This document shows positions 35,953 through 45,392 of a DNA stretch of 64,000 nt, piece by piece. Made by a program: the position numbers and the translations under genes. The stretch is taken from contig NZ_JAIQDI010000002.1 of NCBI RefSeq assembly GCF_020034665.1, positions 310,001-374,000 of the forward strand, written 5' to 3'. How positions within the stretch are numbered: the stretch's first letter is position 1; each line of letters starts with the position of its first letter. Source of the stretch: Niabella beijingensis. GTDB lineage: Bacteria > Bacteroidota > Bacteroidia > Chitinophagales > Chitinophagaceae. The notes under the pieces were generated by a model, which was given only the letters and a program-made list of their open reading frames with translations, was not told where the DNA came from and ran no database searches.

Positions 35953-36081
35953 GGAACCGGATCAGCCGGTGAGGCCGCCAGCCGGGATGCTGTTGGTTTT
36001 GAAATGGTTCCCTGAATGCCTTCGTAGTTTTAAAATTTCGCAAAGATTTTGAAATCAGGCCTGTTTCAGGACTTCCTTTCT

Positions 36082-36089
36082 TAAATTTG
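36082..36089 (+). promoter_or_regulatory. -7 box for the GNAT gene at 36106
   Basis: TAAATTTG exactly matches TAnnTTTG, 16 bases before the ATG. A matching -33 element is not clear. Confidence 0.5.
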
Positions 36090-36105
36090 ATAAAATTTCA
36101 GATCA

Positions 36106-36627
36106 ATGGACCTATTGATTCGAAAAGAACGCGGTGAGGATATTGAGGCTATTTCCAGTGTAAACGAAGAAGCTTTTGGAAGAGCAGATGAAGCGAACCT
36201 GGTGGACCTTCTCAGGAACAGCGAAGCCTTTGTTCCCGATTTATCCCTGGTGGCAGAAAAGGACCGGGATGTGATCGGGCATGTGCTGTTTACCAAAATA
36301 AAGATCATCGACAGCTTTAATCATTGTTATGAAAGCCTGGCACTGGCACCGATAGCGGTAAGAACCGCCTATCAGCGGCAGGGGATCGGCGCGGCATTGA
36401 TCGAAACGGGTTTGAAGAAAGCCCGTGAGATCGGGTACCTTTCTGTGATTGTTCTGGGGCACGAGACGTATTACCCTAAGTTTGGTTTTCAACCGGCCTC
36501 GCTCTGGAATATTAAAGCCCCCTTTGATGTGCCGGACGAAGCCTTCATGGCAGTGGAGCTGGTTGATTTCGGATTGAAAAATGTATCGGGCATCGTGATG
36601 TATGCCAAAGAGTTTGAAGCGGTGTAG
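36106..36627 (+). CDS. GNAT-family N-acetyltransferase (YhbS-like)
   Basis: The 173-residue protein has the GNAT core with LALAPIAVRTAYQRQGIGAA (acetyl-CoA loop QGIGAA) and the YhbS-type segment SVIVLGHETYYPKFGFQPAS. The N terminus RKERGEDIEAISSVNEEAFG is typical of this subgroup. The acceptor substrate is unknown. The nucleotidase gene follows after 37 bases, so the two may be co-transcribed. Confidence 0.94.
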   Translation: MDLLIRKERGEDIEAISSVNEEAFGRADEANLVDLLRNSEAFVPDLSLVAEKDRDVIGHVLFTKIKIIDSFNHCYESLALAPIAVRTAYQRQGIGAALIETGLKKAREIGYLSVIVLGHETYYPKFGFQPASLWNIKAPFDVPDEAFMAVELVDFGLKNVSGIVMYAKEFEAV

Positions 36628-36664
36628 CGGGAGGGGCGCCGCACCGCTTGCAGAAAAAATTGAT

Positions 36665-37180
36665 ATGGAACGTTTAATTGTTGATATGGATGGTGTGCTG
36701 GCCGACGTATACAGCCAGTTTAAAAAGTATGAAAAAACAGAATTGGGTATTGAACAGGAGGACACCGCCATCGTTGGAAAAACAGAACGGGAAGCATTCA
36801 GAAATGCAAGAACCTATGTAAATACACCGGGTTTTTTCCTGGAGGCCCCGGTGATACCGGGGAGTGTGGAGGTGATGCAGCGCCTGAACCAGCAGTATGA
36901 TTTATATATTGTTTCCTCGGCTATGGAATTTCCATTGAGTTTGTACGAGAAATACCAGTGGCTGCAACAATATTTTTCGTTCCTGACCTGGGAACAAATG
37001 GTACTCTGCGGTTCAAAGAAAGTGGTGTATGGCGACATCATGCTGGACGATCATTTTAAGAACCTGGACCATTTTAATGGTAAAACACTATTGTTTTCCC
37101 AACCGCACAATATGATGAAAGACCCCGGGAAGCATATCCGCGTGGCGGATTGGCAGGAGGTGGACCGGGTATTGTTATAA
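36665..37180 (+). CDS. 5'(3')-deoxyribonucleotidase (NT5C-type HAD phosphatase)
   Basis: The start is the ATG at 36665, which puts the HAD nucleophile motif IVDMDGVLADVYSQF at residues 5-19 (D7 nucleophile, D9 acid/base). The 171-residue protein also has YDLYIVSSAMEFPLSLYEKY (motif II serine) and KKVVYGDIMLDDHFKNL (motif III/IV). Relatives remove phosphate from (deoxy)nucleoside monophosphates and help balance nucleotide pools. Its last two codons overlap the convergent cinA stop by six bases (TTATAA). Confidence 0.93.
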   Translation: MERLIVDMDGVLADVYSQFKKYEKTELGIEQEDTAIVGKTEREAFRNARTYVNTPGFFLEAPVIPGSVEVMQRLNQQYDLYIVSSAMEFPLSLYEKYQWLQQYFSFLTWEQMVLCGSKKVVYGDIMLDDHFKNLDHFNGKTLLFSQPHNMMKDPGKHIRVADWQEVDRVLL

Positions 37181-38452
37181 CCGGTTGTCTTCCAGTCCCA
37201 GCATAACACGACGCAGTAATAGCAGCGCCTGCATGGTAGTGACCTCGATGTTCTGCTCACGATCGAACCGCAGTTGCAGCAGTTTGGTCACGATTTTATC
37301 CCGGTTGCCGGCAGCGATCCAGATCGTGCCTACCGGTTTGAGCGCCGAGCCTCCTCCGGGTCCTGCAATGCCCGAAGTGGCTACTGCATAATCGGTATCC
37401 AGTTGCTGAAGCGCGCCTTTTACCATGGCTTCCACTGTTTCGCTGCTAACCGCACCCTGTAAGCGCAGTGTTTCGGGCGACACCGCAAGCAGCTGCTCTT
37501 TAATGTGATTGGAATAGGCAACGATACTGCCTTTAAAATAATCAGAAGAGCCGGGTATCCTTGTGATCCAGTGCGCCACGTTGCCGCCGGTGCAACTTTC
37601 GGCTGTTGCCACTGTTTTTTGCTGCTGTGTTAACAAGCGGCCAATCACTTTTTCTATGGGCTCATCTTCTTTGGAAACAACAATGTCTTCCAGTAATGCC
37701 GTCATCTGGCCGAACAGCAGGTTGATGGTGTCGGTTAGTTGTTGTTCTTTGTGCCCCTGGCCGGTCAGGCGCAGTTTTACCATACCAAAGCTGGGCAGGT
37801 AGGCCAGGCTGATGTTCCGGGGCAGTGCCGCTTCAAAGTCCAGCAGGCGTTCTGCTACCATGGATTCTCCCATGCCGGCGGTGAAAGCGGTGCGGTGCAC
37901 GATAAACGGGAATTTAAAATGCTTCAGCAGCCGCGGGATCACTTCCTCGGTCAGCAGTCCTTTCATTTCATAAGGAACGCCGGGCAACGAGACAAAGATC
38001 ACATTTTTGCCGCCTGTATTTTTTTCGAACCACATACCGGGAGCGGATCCTCTTGCATTGTGCAGGACCTTTGCCACATCGGGTACTTCGGCCTGTTTCC
38101 GGTTGCGTTCTGCAATGGGGCTAGGCCGGTTATAGACTTTTTTGAACAGGTATTCAATATGCAGTGCCACATTGGGATCCACCACCATTTTGCCGCCAAA
38201 ATAATTGTTTAAAAGCGGCTTGGTAATGTCATCTGCAGTGGGTCCGAGTCCGCCAGTAAGGATGACGAGCTGTGATTGCCGGGACTCTTCATCCAGGGCG
38301 GCTTCAATATCTGCCGCCACATCACCTACGGCCACACGCCGTTTTACCCAGATGCCCAGCTTGTTAAACTCCTGCGCAATAAAGGCGCTGTTGGTGTCGA
38401 TGGTCTGTCCGATCAATAGTTCATCCCCGATCGTAATAATGGATGCATTCAT
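37175..38452 (-). CDS. cinA: CinA-family competence/damage-inducible protein
   Basis: The ATG at 38452 opens MNASIITIGDELLIGQTIDT, the standard N terminus; the 47 codons open upstream are not conserved in kind. The 425-residue protein has an N-terminal MoCF-type domain (ILTGGLGPTADDITKPLL, FVSLPGVPYEMKGL) and a C-terminal nicotinamide-nucleotide amidase domain (VATAESCTGGNVAHWITRIP, DYAVATSGIAGPGGGS). CinA proteins process NMN or ADP-ribose in the pyridine-nucleotide cycle. The stop codon overlaps the end of the nucleotidase gene on the other strand. Confidence 0.95.
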   Translation of the reverse strand: MNASIITIGDELLIGQTIDTNSAFIAQEFNKLGIWVKRRVAVGDVAADIEAALDEESRQSQLVILTGGLGPTADDITKPLLNNYFGGKMVVDPNVALHIEYLFKKVYNRPSPIAERNRKQAEVPDVAKVLHNARGSAPGMWFEKNTGGKNVIFVSLPGVPYEMKGLLTEEVIPRLLKHFKFPFIVHRTAFTAGMGESMVAERLLDFEAALPRNISLAYLPSFGMVKLRLTGQGHKEQQLTDTINLLFGQMTALLEDIVVSKEDEPIEKVIGRLLTQQQKTVATAESCTGGNVAHWITRIPGSSDYFKGSIVAYSNHIKEQLLAVSPETLRLQGAVSSETVEAMVKGALQQLDTDYAVATSGIAGPGGGSALKPVGTIWIAAGNRDKIVTKLLQLRFDREQNIEVTTMQALLLLRRVMLGLEDNRL

Positions 38453-38843
38453 AATTAACGCTGCGTTTTTTGATCTGCAAATATCCTTATTTATACAATA
38501 ATAAAATAAAACAGTCCAGGTGCGCCGGCAGCGCTGCCCTGAAAGAGGCCGCTGTGCCAGGTTGCGCCCTAAAGGGTCCTGTGCGGTTTCCAAAAAAGCA
38601 CAGCATACAGGGCATGATTCCCGGAAAAAGATTACCGCCGCGCTGCGGCTGGAAGAGAGGTGACGTTGTGCTGGTACAATGGTTTACGGCGCGCTGTGCC
38701 TGTGCCGTTTAAACGTTCAGATCCTGTTTGAATAACCAGCTCAGTAAGAAGCGGCTCTCTCTAAGAAAAGCTGCATAGCAGCGCCGGTTTCATAAGAAAG
38801 CGGCAATGAAAAGGCATTAAAGGTACAGCGCACCGGTGATAGC
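38453..38843. other. Non-coding gap between two minus-strand genes
   Basis: About 390 bases with no supportable gene, repeat or terminator that I can see. The part nearest the cinA start (38470-38510) is AT-rich and presumably carries its promoter; the rest is of ordinary composition. Confidence 0.5.
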
Positions 38844-39653
38844 TTATTTCAGAATCTTCAGCCGGAGGTTGCGGAAGTCGATGGGCTGGCCCTCGCTTTG
38901 GAGGGCAATATAACCGGAGGTGAGCGCCTTGCCATCCGTTTTCTGATCCGGTGCAAAGCGGTTCACCACGGGGCCGCCGATCTGCGGTTTTGAGTACTGC
39001 ATCACCGTGTCGCCTTCGATGATATGGGTGATCAGCGAATCGCCATGGACGATGAGCTCGGCATGGATCCATTCCCCGGGCGGATAGGTTTTGGAGGTGG
39101 AGTTGATGCAGTGCCGGGTATCGAGTTTGCCCTGATAAAAAATATGGGTGCCCGGTGAGCACATATTGCCGGTGGTTCTGGGCTTCCCGTCTTCCAGGCC
39201 GGCCAGCAGCTGCATCTCTATCGAGATCGGCCAGTCCTGCTCTTTGGGCATGGTACGTGGATCCTGCGAGTGGTACATAATACCGCTGTTTTCAATAGTG
39301 TACTCGGGGGCGTCCGTTCTCCATTCGGATTGCGGCAGGAAACGGTATTCAAATTTCAGATGGTAATGCGACAACGGGGTTTTGTAATACAGGTGCCCGT
39401 ACCGTTCATTAAAATGATCGTAGCCATCGTACCGTACTTTGATCATGCCCTCCTCTGCACGGAAGGTCCGGGCATAGTTGTCGCCGGTTTCATGATGATG
39501 GATCTTGACCATCCAGTTGTCCAGGTCCTTCCCGTTAAACAGATCCGTCCAGCCATCCGTTGACGCGGTACGCGAGCGGGATGAAGTACAACCAGAAACG
39601 GCCAAAACCAGGATACAAAAAAAGAGTGCGGATAAAGAGTAGCTGCGGAACAT
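38844..39653 (-). CDS. DUF1080 (3-keto-disaccharide hydrolase-type) lipoprotein
   Basis: The ATG at 39653 is chosen because it begins a lipoprotein signal peptide (MFRSYSLSALFFCILVLAVS, lipobox VSGC, cysteine 22); the upstream open frame is cysteine-rich and not signal-like. The 269-residue product has a concanavalin-like DUF1080 domain: GWTDLFNGKDLDNWMVKIHH, YYKTPLSHYHLKFEYRFLPQ, NSGIMYHSQDPRTMPKEQDWP and IDFRNLRLKI at the end. Family members bind or hydrolyse modified sugars such as 3-ketoglycosides at the cell surface or in the periplasm. No oxidoreductase partner is adjacent. Confidence 0.92.
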   Translation of the reverse strand: MFRSYSLSALFFCILVLAVSGCTSSRSRTASTDGWTDLFNGKDLDNWMVKIHHHETGDNYARTFRAEEGMIKVRYDGYDHFNERYGHLYYKTPLSHYHLKFEYRFLPQSEWRTDAPEYTIENSGIMYHSQDPRTMPKEQDWPISIEMQLLAGLEDGKPRTTGNMCSPGTHIFYQGKLDTRHCINSTSKTYPPGEWIHAELIVHGDSLITHIIEGDTVMQYSKPQIGGPVVNRFAPDQKTDGKALTSGYIALQSEGQPIDFRNLRLKILK

Positions 39654-39789
39654 AAAATGCTTTGGATAAAGATAGGGAATTGTGTAGGAACCGGAGTACT
39701 GAATACAGGGGCCGGAGCCGGGCTTTGTACTGCAGTTGCAGTGAGTGACACAAGTAAAGCTGACAGAAGTGCTGTGGCCCGTCCCCGCA

Positions 39790-41052
39790 TCAGTATTCAA
39801 ACTTACGCAATGTAGGTGCCTTCATCCAGGTGACGATCACCACGATCAGGGTCATGCTTCCACCGAAGAGTACGGAGGGGATGACACCGAGCGCTCTTGA
39901 CATGACACCACTTTCAAACTGCCCCAATTCGTTGCTGCTGGTAACGAACATACCGCTTACGCTGCTTACCCTGCCGCGCATGTGGTCCGGTGTCAGCAGC
40001 TGCATTACCGTTCCCCGTACCACCACGCTGATGCCATCCAGCATACCGGAAACGAGCAGTGCTACAAATGACAGAAGGAACCATTTCGACAGGCCGAAGA
40101 GAATGATACAGGTGCCGTAGCCGGCAACCGCGATCAGCATTTTTTTGCCCTGTGCCTTTTTCATCGGGGAGAGGGTGAGGATAACGACAATGATGATGGA
40201 ACCGATATCTGAAGCGGCATTCAGCCACCCATATCCCAGGGGGCCGATCTTTAAGATGTCGGATGCAAAAACGGGGATCAGCGCAACGGCACCGCCAAAG
40301 AGCACAGCAAACATATCCAGCGCCATGGCTGCCAGCAGCGCTTTGGTACGGAATACAAAACGCAGCCCTTCCTTTACACTTTCAAAGGTCTTTTTTTCAA
40401 AATTATTTTTAAGCGGTGGTTTGGGTTTCAGCTGTGTAAGAACAATGAGCGCTACAAAGATGAAGGTGGCGATGACCGTGAGGGTATTGGTGATGCCGTA
40501 AAGCGCGATCAGGAACCCGCCCAGTGCATGGCCGGTAACCGAGGCGGAGAGCCAGGTGCCCTGGTTCCAGGTAGTGGCGTTCTGCAATAATTGCCGCGGT
40601 ACAATGGTAGCGATCATGGAATTGAGCGAAGGGCCTGCAAAGGAGCGTAAAATACCTGTGAAAAAGAACGTGCCGTAAATACCCCAGGTGATGTGCCGGA
40701 GGTGGAGGGTGCTGCGGGCCATGTCTGTGGACAGGAACAACAGGAAACAGGCCGCCAGGAAGTAACCACAGATGGAGACCAGCAGCAGCTTTTTTTTATC
40801 ACTGATATCGACCTTGTGCCCCGAATAGAGCGCCAGGGACAGGGCGGGAATCACTTCTGAAAGTCCGACCAGCCCGATGGCCAGGGGATCCTTAGTAAGC
40901 TGGTAGATCCACCAGCCTACAACGGTGGTGATCATGCGCATCGCACAAACAAACAAAAAACGGCCGGTCATCAAGTTCCTGTATTCGGGAATGCGTACCG
41001 CCGCAAGCGGGTCATCGGTAACCTGCACAACAGGTTGTTGCTCGTCTTCCAT
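39790..41052 (-). CDS. MFS transporter (enterobactin-exporter-like, MFS_3)
   Basis: A 420-residue protein with about twelve hydrophobic segments and the MFS_3 pattern: VRIPEYRNLMTGRFLFVCAM at the start, SLALYSGHKVDISDKKKLLL (loop 2-3 motif), GPSLNSMIATIVPRQLLQNA, GRVSSVSGMFVTSSNELGQ and FESGVMSRALG. Relatives export siderophores, macrolides or similar compounds by proton antiport. The gene is monocistronic or the first gene before the DUF1080 lipoprotein, 137 bases downstream in the same direction. The substrate is unknown. Confidence 0.93.
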   Translation of the reverse strand: MEDEQQPVVQVTDDPLAAVRIPEYRNLMTGRFLFVCAMRMITTVVGWWIYQLTKDPLAIGLVGLSEVIPALSLALYSGHKVDISDKKKLLLVSICGYFLAACFLLFLSTDMARSTLHLRHITWGIYGTFFFTGILRSFAGPSLNSMIATIVPRQLLQNATTWNQGTWLSASVTGHALGGFLIALYGITNTLTVIATFIFVALIVLTQLKPKPPLKNNFEKKTFESVKEGLRFVFRTKALLAAMALDMFAVLFGGAVALIPVFASDILKIGPLGYGWLNAASDIGSIIIVVILTLSPMKKAQGKKMLIAVAGYGTCIILFGLSKWFLLSFVALLVSGMLDGISVVVRGTVMQLLTPDHMRGRVSSVSGMFVTSSNELGQFESGVMSRALGVIPSVLFGGSMTLIVVIVTWMKAPTLRKFEY

Positions 41053-41142
41053 TGAGGTGGCAAAGGTAGTGTTTCGGAGTGCAAATTACAAGTTACGGAC
41101 CTTGTCTGAATACGAATCATTTGGATACGATTATTTAATAAC

Positions 41143-41778
41143 TCAATCCTCCAGTGCAAGCGGGTGCAGCCCGGGCGCATAGGCTTTGTCCAGTGCGGTC
41201 ATAATACGGTTCAGATGCCGGTCGTTGGTGATAAAGTCGGCATTGGAAGCATCTACAAAGAGCACGGGAAGCGGCAGCTGCCGGATATACTGTAGATAGG
41301 TGTCCTGGATGTTGAGGAGGTATTCATCGGGGATCTGCTGCTCATAAGAGCGTTGCCGTTTCCTGATGTTCTCCTGCAGCTTTTTTACAGGAGCATGCAG
41401 GTAGATGAGGAGCTGCGGCTGGATCAGCTGTTGCTGGATAATATCGAAGAGCCGCTGGTAGAGTTTGAACTCATCTTCCGACAGGGTGACCCGTGCAAAC
41501 AGCAGGGATTTTGTAAAAAGATAATCACTGATGGTCAGCTGCTGGAACATGCTCTTCTGCACCAGCAGCTCCTGCAACTGTTTGTACCGTTCCGCCATAA
41601 AGAACAGCTCCAGCGGAAAGGCGAACTGTTGCGGGTTTTCATAGAACCGGGGAAGGAAGGGGTTGTCTGCAAAAGCCTCCAGTACCAGCCGGGCGTTGTA
41701 GATCCTGCTCAGTGCCGTGGCCAGGGTCGTTTTTCCCGCGCCGATATTGCCTTCGATGGTAATAAAATCGTACTGCAT
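41143..41778 (-). CDS. Deoxynucleoside kinase
   Basis: The 211-residue enzyme has a P loop in ITIEGNIGAGKTTLATAL at residues 6-23, the substrate-lid helix FMAERYKQLQELLVQKSMFQ and the LID region LQENIRKRQRSYEQQIPDEY, the pattern of bacterial dAK/dGK-type kinases. It phosphorylates deoxynucleosides with ATP for salvage. folK lies 35 bases upstream in the same direction, so the two are probably one operon. Confidence 0.95.
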   Translation of the reverse strand: MQYDFITIEGNIGAGKTTLATALSRIYNARLVLEAFADNPFLPRFYENPQQFAFPLELFFMAERYKQLQELLVQKSMFQQLTISDYLFTKSLLFARVTLSEDEFKLYQRLFDIIQQQLIQPQLLIYLHAPVKKLQENIRKRQRSYEQQIPDEYLLNIQDTYLQYIRQLPLPVLFVDASNADFITNDRHLNRIMTALDKAYAPGLHPLALED

Positions 41779-41813
41779 GTAACTGGCTGCAAAGTAAGCA
41801 CAATTTCGAGACC

Positions 41814-42293
41814 TTATATCTTTTTTACGGAAGCCTCGTCTGTTACCGCTGCCAGCAATTGCCCGATGGTTTGCCCAAGCTGCGGATGGCGGTATTCCGG
41901 GGCGATCTCATCAAGGGGAACCAGTACAAACCGCCGCTCCTGCATCCGTGGATGGGGGATGGTTACGGCGACGGAATGATAGCTGCTGTTGTTGAATAAT
42001 AAAATATCGATGTCGATCAGCCGCGGGCCATACCGTTCTTTTCGCACACGCCCCATTGCGGCTTCAATGGTCAGGATGGCCTGCATGAGCCCTTCCGGAT
42101 CCAGGAGGGTGAACACCTGTACTGCCTGGTTGTAAAAGTCGGGCTGATCGGTGAGGCCCCACGCGGCCGTTTCGTAGATCGCCGATGTTTTTCCAATGGT
42201 GCCGATGCGTTCCCGGATCAGCGCGCGTGCTGTGGCCAGGTTTCCGGCCCTGTCGCCGAGATTTCCGCCGATCAATAAAAATACCTCATTCAT
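41814..42293 (-). CDS. folK: 2-amino-4-hydroxy-6-hydroxymethyldihydropteridine pyrophosphokinase
   Basis: The 159-residue protein has the HPPK features: VFLLIGGNLGDRAGNLATAR at the start, SAIYETAAWGLTDQPDFYNQ, RVRKERYGPRLIDIDILLF (the ATP and magnesium site, with the DIDILLF aspartates) and TIPHPRMQERRFVLVPLDEI. It transfers pyrophosphate from ATP to the pterin in folate synthesis. It precedes the deoxynucleoside kinase gene and is divergent from sppA. Confidence 0.97.
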   Translation of the reverse strand: MNEVFLLIGGNLGDRAGNLATARALIRERIGTIGKTSAIYETAAWGLTDQPDFYNQAVQVFTLLDPEGLMQAILTIEAAMGRVRKERYGPRLIDIDILLFNNSSYHSVAVTIPHPRMQERRFVLVPLDEIAPEYRHPQLGQTIGQLLAAVTDEASVKKI

Positions 42294-42324
42294 TTATAAT
42301 ACGCTGCTACAAGCCAAATATCTT

Positions 42325-42332
42325 TAATTTTG
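42325..42332 (+). promoter_or_regulatory. -7 box of sppA
   Basis: TAATTTTG exactly matches TAnnTTTG, 39 bases before the sppA ATG. No convincing -33 element is seen at the usual distance. Confidence 0.5.
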
Positions 42333-42371
42333 GCATCTCATCAAAGAACAATCAAAATTTAAAATATCGGT

Positions 42372-44126
42372 ATGCGTTCTTTTTTAAAAGTATTCCTGGC
42401 CGTTTTTCTGGCTATCCTTGTTTTTTGCACCATCGGATTCTTTTTTTTGATCGGGATGGTGAGCAGTACGGTATCCAGTTCCATCCCGGTAATTTCGGAT
42501 AAGTCCGTGCTGAAAATCGACTTGGCACAGGCCTATGTGGAATTGCCTCAGAAGGATGTCCAGGATATCATTCAGGGAAAACAGCTGGAGGAGATCCCTT
42601 CGCTGTACAATGTGATCCGCCTGATACGGAAAGCAAAAACGGATGACCGGATCCGGGCGATCTACCTGGTGGCGGACGGGAATGCCAACGGGTTTGCCTC
42701 CAGTGATGAGATCCGGAATGCCCTGGCCGATTTTAAGAGCTCCGGGAAACAGATCATTGCTTTCGGGAATTCGATGACGCAGAAGGCCTACAGTATTGCC
42801 AATATTGCTAATAAAGTATATGTGAGTCCGGCCGGTGATTTTGAATGGGTAGGTTACCGTGTCAGTTATTTCTTTCTGAAAGGCGCGCTGGACAAGCTCC
42901 AGATCAATCCGCAGATCTTTTATGCGGGTAAATTCAAAAGTGCCACAGAACCCTTGCGTGCAGAAAAAATGACCGAAGCCAACCAGCTGCAAACCAGCGT
43001 GTGGCTGAATGATCTTTACAGTGATTTTTTACAGAAGACGGCTACCATGCGGCAGCTGGATACAGCGACATTGCATCAGTGGGCCAATGAGGGTGTTATT
43101 GTTACCCCTCAGATCGCCACAGAGCGCAAGCTCATCGATGGTGTGCGGTATGATGATGAATTACAGTCTGAGATCAAGCAGCAGCTGAAAATAGACAGCT
43201 CGGACCGGATCAATTTTGTTTCCATCGGGCAGTATGCACAGGTGAACACGGATCTGGGAGGCAACGGGGAAAAGATCGCGCTGATCTATGCCGCAGGGTC
43301 GATCGTGGACGGAAAGGGCGAGGAAGGCGTGATCAGTGATGGGGAGTATGTGGATCTGCTGCGAAAGGCCCGGCTGGATAATTCGATTAAAGCGATCGTA
43401 GTGCGGGTAAACTCCGGCGGCGGCAGCGCGCTGGCCAGTGATAATATCTGGCGGGAGATGAAAATGGCTAAGGCAGCCAAACCCCTGATCGTAAGCTTTG
43501 GAGATGTGGCGGCCTCGGGAGGCTATTATATGTCCTGCGCAGCAGACAGTATTTTTGCATCGCCGGCCACCCTCACCGGATCGATAGGTGTATTTGGGGT
43601 GATACCGGATATGAGCGCTTTCCTGAAAAACAAGCTGGGTGTTACTTTTGATGGCGTGAGCACCGGTCCGCTGGCCAATGCGGGCTCCATCGATCATCCG
43701 ATGACCGAACAGGAACGGAAGATCGTGCAGGGCAGCATTGAGCGTATTTACGATCAGTTCAAAAGCCGCGTGGCAGAAGGACGTAAAAGAGATACCGCCT
43801 ACGTGGAGACCATTGCCCAGGGAAGGGTATGGACCGGATTGCGTGCCAAGGAGATCGGGCTGATCGATCAGCATGGTGGTTTGCAGGATGCCATCAATGC
43901 GGCGGCAAAAAAAGCGGGCCTGAAGGAATTTGCGGTTAAAGAATACCCGAAGTACGGAAACCTCCTGGAGCGTATCCTGGGCTATAATAAAAACAGCAGT
44001 GCCGCAACAATGATAGAGAAAGAGCTGGGGCCGGATTATGCCGGCGTGTACCAGCAATTAAAATCGGTGCAGCAAATGACCAACAGCATCCAGGCAAGGT
44101 TGCCGTTTGAGTTCGTTATCAACTAA
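42372..44126 (+). CDS. sppA: Signal peptide peptidase SppA (67 kDa type)
   Basis: A 584-residue inner-membrane protease with one N-terminal membrane segment (residues about 5-32) and two S49 domains. The catalytic lysine lies in YAGKFKSATEPL (K187 or K189) in the first domain and the serine is S382 in VSFGDVAASGGYYMSCA in the second, matching the Escherichia coli Ser/Lys dyad. LIYAAGSIVDGKGEEG and RVNSGGGSALASD are also conserved. It digests cleaved signal peptides in the membrane. It is transcribed alone from the promoter at 42325. Confidence 0.97.
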   Translation: MRSFLKVFLAVFLAILVFCTIGFFFLIGMVSSTVSSSIPVISDKSVLKIDLAQAYVELPQKDVQDIIQGKQLEEIPSLYNVIRLIRKAKTDDRIRAIYLVADGNANGFASSDEIRNALADFKSSGKQIIAFGNSMTQKAYSIANIANKVYVSPAGDFEWVGYRVSYFFLKGALDKLQINPQIFYAGKFKSATEPLRAEKMTEANQLQTSVWLNDLYSDFLQKTATMRQLDTATLHQWANEGVIVTPQIATERKLIDGVRYDDELQSEIKQQLKIDSSDRINFVSIGQYAQVNTDLGGNGEKIALIYAAGSIVDGKGEEGVISDGEYVDLLRKARLDNSIKAIVVRVNSGGGSALASDNIWREMKMAKAAKPLIVSFGDVAASGGYYMSCAADSIFASPATLTGSIGVFGVIPDMSAFLKNKLGVTFDGVSTGPLANAGSIDHPMTEQERKIVQGSIERIYDQFKSRVAEGRKRDTAYVETIAQGRVWTGLRAKEIGLIDQHGGLQDAINAAAKKAGLKEFAVKEYPKYGNLLERILGYNKNSSAATMIEKELGPDYAGVYQQLKSVQQMTNSIQARLPFEFVIN

Positions 44127-44270
44127 CAAAGGGGAGTGGAAAGAAGAATAAAAAGGATCCACAGCGGAACATCCGGTAAATTATTGAACCGGCAGTATAT
44201 CGGTGATTGCGTATTGCGCTTTGCTCTAGTGAAGCCGGACGTTACAGCAACCAGGTAATCAAATAGAAGC

Positions 44271-45362
44271 ATGAAGTACAGTCAGTCAAAAGCGCTCTGG
44301 GCGATCACAAAAGCAAGTTTTAAGGCCATATTCAGTCAGCCGTCATCAATTTTTTTCAGCCTGCTTTTCCCCATCGTATTTATCCTGATTTTTGGCGCCT
44401 TTACGGATAAACCTCCGGCCATCCGGAAAGTTGCCATCGATCCTGCGGGGGATACCACGGGTGTTCTTTATGACAGTCTTGTTAAAAGCGGATTGATAAA
44501 TATCGTCCGTTATGAGGATACATTGCAACGGAACGAAGACCTGGCAAAGGGAAAACTGGATGCCGTACTCCTGATAAAAAAAGCGTCCGATACCACAGCT
44601 GCCGCGCACATCGTATTAAGGTCAAGTGAAGCCAGTGCCGGTGCGCTGCCCGGATTGGTGCGGTCTGTTGATTATGCAACGCTTCGCATTCAGCTGGATC
44701 AGTCGCATATAAAAAGGGCGTATACGATTCAAACGCAGATCGTTCCGGGGAAAAAATACCGCTCCATTGATTTTGTGCTGCCGGGGCAGCTGGGTTTTTC
44801 CATACTTTTTTCCACGCTGTTCGGGATCGCGTTTGTTTTCTTTAACCTCCGGGAGCAACTGGTGCTTAAACGCTTTTATGCCTCTCCTGTAAAGAAACTG
44901 AATATACTGATCGGTATCGGTACCAGTCGTTTGTTCTTTCAGCTGATGAATGTGGTGGTGCTGATCCTTGTGGGTCATTTCTTCCTGAATTTCACCCTGG
45001 TTCACGGTGCGCTCACATTTGTGGAAATGCTGCTGCTTTCTATAGTGATGCTATTCCTGCTGATGGGTGTTGGCCTGATCATCAGCAGCATTGCCCGCAA
45101 TGATACGGTGATCCCGTTAATGATCAATGTGGTGGGCTTTCCGCAGCTCCTGCTTTCCGGTACGTTCTTTCCGATCGATGTATTCCCTAAATGGCTGCAA
45201 CAGCTTTGTGAGCTGCTGCCGCTCACCCAGTTCAACGATGCCATGCGGAAGATCTCTTTTGAAGGATTGCATCTTTATGACTGCTGGAGGGAGCTGGGCT
45301 ATCTGGGACTGTGGATCCTGCTGGTTTATTTTGGTGTTTCAAAACTGATGCGGTGGGAATAG
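44271..45362 (+). CDS. ABC-2-type transporter permease, ATPase not adjacent
   Basis: The 363-residue membrane protein has one N-terminal segment (IFFSLLFPIVFILIFGAF, residues about 27-44), a long extracytoplasmic domain of about 130 residues (EDTLQRNEDLAKGKLDAVLL), and five C-terminal segments with LREQLVLKRFYASPVKKLNI between the second and third and LMINVVGFPQLLLSGTFFPID near the end, as in ABC-2 (YhhJ/drug-type) permeases. The partner nucleotide-binding subunit is not encoded beside it, which is unusual; either side is occupied by sppA and a SRPBCC gene. The substrate is unknown. Confidence 0.92.
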   Translation: MKYSQSKALWAITKASFKAIFSQPSSIFFSLLFPIVFILIFGAFTDKPPAIRKVAIDPAGDTTGVLYDSLVKSGLINIVRYEDTLQRNEDLAKGKLDAVLLIKKASDTTAAAHIVLRSSEASAGALPGLVRSVDYATLRIQLDQSHIKRAYTIQTQIVPGKKYRSIDFVLPGQLGFSILFSTLFGIAFVFFNLREQLVLKRFYASPVKKLNILIGIGTSRLFFQLMNVVVLILVGHFFLNFTLVHGALTFVEMLLLSIVMLFLLMGVGLIISSIARNDTVIPLMINVVGFPQLLLSGTFFPIDVFPKWLQQLCELLPLTQFNDAMRKISFEGLHLYDCWRELGYLGLWILLVYFGVSKLMRWE

Positions 45363-45392
45363 GCTGATCTTGAAATAAAGCGAAACAATAAT

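Noticed and set aside
38453..38593. Longer N terminus for CinA
   Set aside because: The upstream 47 codons are not CinA-like; MNASIITIGDELL at 38452 is the family start.
41143..41778. Thymidylate kinase or phage-type nucleotide kinase
   Set aside because: The P loop, lid and overall pattern fit a bacterial deoxynucleoside kinase, and it sits beside folK as a core gene.
43161..44057. A 298-codon minus-strand frame opposite sppA
   Set aside because: sppA has full catalytic motifs in the plus frame; the minus frame shows no family features.
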